This document shows, one piece after another, positions 9,633 to 13,864 of a stretch of DNA of 13,864 bases; positions within the stretch are counted from its first letter, which is position 1, and every line of letters begins with the position of its first letter. A program made the position numbers and the translations under genes. The notes under the pieces are model-generated. The model ran no database searches. It was not told where the DNA came from and worked only from the letters and a program-made list of their open reading frames with translations. Where the stretch lies: assembly GCA_010094045.1 (NCBI GenBank), contig ML986795.1, forward strand, positions 58,768-72,631, read 5' to 3'. This stretch comes from Lojkania enalia. Its lineage: Eukaryota > Ascomycota > Dothideomycetes > Pleosporales.

Positions 9633-10171
9633 CTTCTTATTTATCGTATATACTTTAACCTCTTAATATAGTTTACTTCTTACTATTAAAGCTGAAGTAT
9701 TTATAATATATATAAGACTTAGCGCGCTAACGCGTCTACTATATTAATAAAGAAAGCTTTCTTCCAACTTTTAAGAACGCGTTTTTTAACGTATTTACGT
9801 ATAAGAACTATTAAAAGGCCTTTAAAGTAATAGAAATTATTTCTCTAAACGCGCAGGTTATATTAAATTACTTTAATATATAACTATATACTCTACTAGA
9901 ACTATTTCTATAAGAAGACTTTTAGTAGTTTAAAACTCTAAGTAATATATATAAATTTTATAATAGTATAGGTAAGATAATAGGTCTAAATATAGCACGA
10001 ATCTACTTAGAGGTATATAGAAGTATATAAGAGTTTAGGGACCTAAGAATTCTATTAATACTTATAAGCCTTATACGAAAGGATATAGAAGAACTCTTAA
10101 GCTACTTATAAGGGAGTATACAACTATATACGGAAGGGAAAAGGGGTAGAACTAGGAGTAGAATAAGATAA
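9628..10171 (+). pseudogene. Pogo/Fot1 transposase, C-terminal part, downstream of the nested retrotransposon
   Basis: After one copy of the 5-bp target duplication is set aside, codon phase at 2151 joins exactly to 9633, and the next codons complete the transposase motif (HSSHLLQPLDV in related proteins, here ending IL*PLNIVYF). The third catalytic Asp is Asn at 9665-9667, 36 codons after the second. Further on are NKESFLPTFKNAFF near 9750-9790, a KAF-VIE-ISLNAQV block, and EDF**FKTLSN near 9916-9945, all typical of Fot1-like C-terminal regions. The protein ends in a basic KRGRTRSRIR tail and a TAA at 10169-10171, which may be the real stop or a mutated codon. All internal stops are TAA or TAG. 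Confidence 0.83.
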
Positions 10172-10806
10172 GTAAAAAGCTTTAGGATAAGGTTATATAT
10201 AAAGCTTTTTGTAGAACGATTTCTTTGTATTATTATACTACCCCCCTCCTTATAGGTTAATAGTTCCTATTTATACTAGTTCGGAAGAGAATCGGGGCTA
10301 TTATAAATAGGTTCTAGTATAAAGAAATTTCTTTAAGAAGGTATTTACTAGTAAAGGCTAATACGCGTAGTTGCCTATAGAGATACGTTTATTAATATAA
10401 TATTAAGTAAGGTTTTTACGGTAAGTATAATTAACCTATATATTAGCTAGTAACTACTATTATAATAGTTTATTAATATTGTAATTTCGTCGCGTATAGT
10501 AATAAGCGTTTACTAGCCTTAGTATATTACTAGATTAATATTAACTAAGCTTTCTTAACTAAATAATAACTTCTACTCCGTATATATTATTGCACGTCCC
10601 TAGTACTATTAATTATTAAAGTATTACTAATACCTTATAGAAAAAATTAATTAATATACTACTCTACCTACCTCCTAAAGCCTCTTTAAAAGCCTTCTAA
10701 ATTATCTACCTTTAAACTATATATACGCTCACCTACGGGTAGTATATAATATTTATCTTTTAGTCTCTAAGATTAAAAAAATACGAGTATTATATCTTAT
10801 AAAATA
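10172..10806. other. Unassigned 635 bp between pogo transposase and right-hand element; likely contains the 3' LTR of the right chromovirus
   Basis: I recognise no protein here on either strand. The position, downstream of a minus-strand chromovirus pol and its 3' region, is where its 3' LTR should be. The matching 5' LTR would be beyond the right edge, so the borders cannot be found by comparison. Two pyrimidine runs on the plus strand (10241-10251 and, just outside this interval, 10874-10882) are possible polypurine tracts for a minus-strand element. The second is more credible because it leaves room for an LTR on its left. The right end of the pogo transposon may also be hidden here. Confidence 0.4.
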
Positions 10807-11298
10807 AAAAGTACAACCCCGTATAAATTATATCTAATACTAGTAGAGTACTTACTATTAACGTACTTATAGATCCCCTCCTACTATAAAGAGGAGTTTC
10901 TAGTCCTCTAGGGCTATCTTAAACTATAAGTAGCGGCCTAATATATAGGAGATAAGGAGGATAAAAAGATAACCTTTAAAGCTGTTTTAGAGTCTACTTA
11001 TAGCCTAGTACTTATAGCCTAGATTATAAGAAGTTAGGAAGATAGCCTTCTTATAGCTAGTATCTAGGTAGCTTTATTCTACTAGAGTACTAAGTTACTC
11101 TATTAGGTTTCAGCCTTAAAGACTCTAATATCTAGTTTTTAAGCTAATATTACAGCGCTTTTAAGCGGCTAAGAATAAGATAAGAGAGGTTTAAGAGGAG
11201 TCCGGAGGGAAGAAAGAGGAAAGAGGGTAGAGGAGAAGAGAACTAGGAAGGTATCTAACAGCCTACTATCAGACCTTTTAGATTCTATAGAAGAATAA
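10807..11298 (+). pseudogene. Antisense open region downstream of the right chromovirus pol; unknown, basic and charged C-terminal part
   Basis: A plus-strand frame (first bases 10810, 11281) has the look of degraded coding sequence: GDKEDKKITFKAVLESTYSL near 10946-11005, then STKLLY, VSALKTLISSF near 11110-11140 and ANITALLSG near 11143-11170. It then passes into a K/R/E-rich run with GVRREERGK and VEEKRTRK (about 11200-11256) and ends SLLSDLLDSIEE with TAA at 11296-11298. Stops within it are all TAA or TAG. It meets the end of the minus-strand pol tail to tail, as does the plus-strand open region of the left element. I do not recognise the family. A second plus frame is also partly open but less protein-like. 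The start is unknown; the stretch before about 10945 is weak. Confidence 0.42.
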
Positions 11299-13864
11299 TT
11301 TTAGGCCTATACTTTAGTTTTTAAAATCTACTATTTAACTCTTATATATTATTATCTACTAGATAATCTATATTTTCTATACTATCCTTATATATTTTAA
11401 TCTATTTAGTTAGAGCTTTTAGAGGTTTTAGCTAATTTAGATACTTATTATAAAAAGCTTTTAGCTTATAAGACGAACCTATAAAATTTAAAGCTTTATA
11501 CTAGACTAGATTAGGATTATATTCTACCTATTTTACACGGTATTTAAAGGTCTTATAATATAGCTTACTAGCTAGTATTTCCTTAACCTTCTACTCTTCT
11601 ACCCCCTTAATAGCAATAGTAGGTGGTTTCGGAGCTTTTTACCCTAGTAGAGGGTTCTAGGGGTTTTTATATAGTAGGTTTAGTGCGAAGATATTATATA
11701 TTCTTAATCCTAGGGGTAGTTATAAATAGTATAAGTTTCTAACCTATTCTAGTACTTTAAAAGGGCCCTTCTATTAATTAGATAGCTTTTAGCTCGGTTT
11801 CTAAACCGTAAAATTCTTAGTATTTAAATAGACTATATTACTAATCTACTAATTAATTAGTTACTAGTAATAGTTAATAATAGATCATATACAATCCTAA
11901 ACCTTCTTAATATTAGCCTTTACAGTTTCCTAAACTATATATATACAAGTTACTAGAACTAAAATATTCTTATAATTTAATTTATCTATTATAGTAATAG
12001 AATTAATAGAATATTTCTAATTCCAACTCTAATAGGGTTTAAATCTATATAGAATCTAATATAGAGATATTCTAATAGTTTTATAGGGTAAAATTGCTTA
12101 TACTTAGTCGATTATAGATAATAGAGAACTCTAGTTATTCTAGTAGAAGGATATAAAAGAGCGTAGTCTCTAATCGATATACTTATTTATAATCTCTATC
12201 TATCTATTAGTCTCTTTATAATAAGTAGTAGATAGTTTAATCTTTACGCCTAAGATACAGCAGAATTTAGACTAGAAACTAGATATAAACTAAGGTCCTT
12301 AGTCTAAAATAATAGTTTTAGGCGTATAGCTAAAGTAGTATATCTATTAAATAAATAATTCGGCTATTCTCCGTACGTTAATTATACGATAGTAGAGAAT
12401 AGATATAGCTTATTTAGATAGGCGATCGATTACTACTATAATCTAATTGTATCCGGACTTATTTATAGAAAAATCCTTAAAGTTAATATATAGATACTAT
12501 ATTAGTTAATTTAGTATAAGAAGTAGGTAGATAAAACCTAGGGTTTAGGTTTATATTAGATAAGTTTTATAGTATAAAATACAATTCCGTATATATTGTT
12601 TATAAGTAGCCTCTATACCCTTCTAATAGTACTTCTAGAATAGTAACTAATAGGTTTTAGTAGCGTTTAGGTGTGTGGAAGATACTTAGTTATAAGCCTC
12701 TTATATAAGTTATATATAAAGGCCTAAATCTAATAGGATATATAAGTAATTATTATAGAGGAGTAATCTATTCTCTATCCGATACTTATAGAGTAAAAGT
12801 ATACATTCTTACGTAAAGGAAGCTCGGTTTTCCTATAGTAATATATTAATTAACTTTAGAGAGTCTAGTAATATAATCTACTCCTAGCTTTTAATAACGT
12901 TTAGTATAACCGTTTAAGTTATTATTTAGATAATATAAGACTAGGCTAATTCAGCATTAATTTAGGGGTGAAGTTAATACAGTTTAAATAGGACTCTTAA
13001 CTAGTTATTAGTTTAAGCCGCTTTTAAGTTTTCTATATCTTATTTATAATAACTAAGGATATTTACTCTAGTATTATTCTTACCTAGAGTATATTTAATC
13101 TAGAACTAATACTAAGCTAATTCTTTAGTCTAATAAACTTAATAAATATTAAGTACCTTTATAGTTATAAAATATTCGAGTAAGCGATAATTAGTATATA
13201 CTAGAGTTCTAGTAGCTACTAAAGTAAATTCTACCTTCTATTATTTAAACGTAGTAATAATTGTAAATAGTTTCTTATTATAAATCTTCTAGTTTAGTTC
13301 CAAACCGGATAGAACCTTACTATAGAACGCTATAGGGTACTATTTTCCGTTAGGATATTTCTATAATAGTACTCTTACAACTACTCTATTAGAAGTATTA
13401 GTTTCTATTTTTATTTCTAACGTAGGGTTAAAGTAGTAGAAAGTAGATATACTTAATAAGGCTAACTTTAATTTCTTAAAGGTAATATTACATTCTAAAG
13501 TTTATATAAAAGGGGTTATAAGGCTCTATAGTATAATAATTAGCTTTGTAACACGCGAGAATTCTAGTATAAACTATTAGTAGAATCTAGTAAAACCTAA
13601 GAAGAATTTTACACCTATTATAGTAGTAGATAGCTACTAGTTATATAGTACTTCTACCTTCTTTAGGTTAACCTTAAGGCCTTTATTTAAGAGAATATAG
13701 CTAAGATATTTAGTTCGGGTAATATAGAATTCGCTCTTTTTAATATCAACTTATAACTCTACTTAATATAATCTCTTAAGAACTTTCTTAACGTAGATAG
13801 TATATATCGCCTCGTTTTTAGAGTAGATAAGAATATTATCTAGATAAGTAATATAGAAGTTATC
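11260..13864 (-). pseudogene. pol: Second Ty3/gypsy chromovirus pol: RT (partial), RNase H, integrase, chromodomain
   Basis: The minus-strand frame with first base at 13864 stays in register for about 2.6 kb with no frameshift. It enters in the RT palm at FYITYLDNILIYSKNEA; the YLDD box is YLDN at 13846-13835. RT continues with DIKKSEFYITRTKYL near 13755, a thumb with FFLGFTRFY near 13600 and RNase H with LEIKIETN near 13415. The integrase zinc-binding site has CILY near 12583 (second Cys now Tyr). The catalytic triad is Asn at 12484-12482, Asp at 12304-12302 and Glu at 12196-12194 (36 codons apart). A GPFKVLE motif at 11767 and a chromodomain at 11602-11441 follow. The sequence is clearly different from the left element, so this is another family. 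Gag, protease and the RT N-terminus lie beyond the right edge. Confidence 0.9.
11441..11602 (-). other. Chromodomain of the right chromovirus integrase
   Basis: VEE*KVKEILASKLYYKTF, then KYRVK*VEYNP, then a KLKAFYNKY helix fit the chromodomain pattern of three strands and a C-terminal helix. The two stops fall at TAG codons that probably were TGG, the positions of conserved aromatic residues. Confidence 0.8.

Larger units (their letters stand above)
1163..10171 (+). mobile_element. pogo/Fot1-type (Tc1-mariner superfamily) DNA transposon, split by a nested retrotransposon
   Basis: The element interrupts the copia integrase right after a TA at 1161-1162, the target dinucleotide expected for this superfamily. 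Its left end holds two 15-bp copies of one motif (1163-1177 and 1180-1194), followed by roughly 100 bases of leader and a transposase gene. Positions 2152-9627 are a later insertion. The transposase coding region resumes at 9628 and reaches a stop at 10169-10171. I could not find an inverted copy of the left end to the right of 10171, so the right boundary is only the last coding position and the true end is unknown. The copia gene that should resume beyond it is also not visible, which suggests that a further insertion or deletion lies to the right. Confidence 0.75.

Noticed and set aside
10241..10251. Pyrimidine run that would be a strong polypurine tract for the right, minus-strand element
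   Set aside because: A 3' LTR would have to lie to its left, but pogo transposase coding reaches 10171, leaving only about 70 bases.
10370..10830. Plus-strand frame resembling a copia integrase C-terminal segment (HLRVVYNIYLLVSKIKK)
   Set aside because: The likeness is short, stops are frequent before and after it, and no other copia motif lies near in that frame.
11163..11171. AAGCGGCTA, matching part of the transposon end motif at 1163-1194
   Set aside because: It is a short match in the wrong orientation for an inverted end, lies inside the antisense open region and lacks the flanking bases. A similar reversed match near 13016-13023 lies inside pol.
11190..11260. Purine-rich plus-strand tract as a polypurine tract
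   Set aside because: It is on the wrong strand for the minus-strand element and is too long; it reads better as codons for K, R, E and G.
1..13864. AT-rich origin of replication, centromere or mitochondrial DNA
   Set aside because: The AT bias is explained by RIP on recognisable transposable elements, and CpG retention with CpA loss does not fit mitochondrial DNA. A centromeric location cannot be judged from this window.

Overview
The window is a dead graveyard of nested transposable elements, almost certainly from a filamentous ascomycete (Pezizomycotina). It is extremely rich in TpA and poor in CpA and TpG, while many CpG sites survive. That is the mark of repeat-induced point mutation (RIP). 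Every recognisable reading frame is riddled with TAA and TAG codons and is a pseudogene. I see no host gene, tRNA, rRNA or CRISPR array.

Layout, left to right. (1) 2-1162, minus strand: the integrase C-terminus and first part of the reverse transcriptase of a Ty1/copia element, running off the left edge. (2) 1163 to about 10171, plus strand: a pogo/Fot1-type Tc1-mariner DNA transposon that interrupts the copia integrase. Its left end carries a doubled 15-bp motif. (3) 2152-9627, minus strand: a complete 7476-bp Ty3/gypsy chromovirus inserted inside the pogo transposase gene, with two 540-bp LTRs, a perfect 5-bp target duplication (TATAC), a polypurine tract, gag and a pol running protease, RT, RNase H, integrase, chromodomain. 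(4) 9628-10171: the other part of the pogo transposase, which resumes in the correct frame. (5) about 10172-10882: no gene recognised; probably holds the 3' LTR of the next element. (6) 11260-13864, minus strand: a second, different chromovirus pol, from the RT active site to the chromodomain, running off the right edge.

Both chromoviruses also seem to carry a plus-strand open region between the end of pol and the 3' LTR (3110-3487 and 10807-11298). Each faces pol tail to tail and ends or passes through an E/K/R-rich stretch. I do not recognise either product. This shared position is the least explained feature of the window.

The order of insertion read from the nesting is copia first, then pogo, then the left chromovirus. 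The second chromovirus probably landed in or beside the pogo 3' flank. Decay has been almost purely by C-to-T and G-to-A change: frames remain in register over kilobases, and key acidic catalytic residues (all three of the transposase, the first of both integrases, the protease aspartate) have become asparagine.
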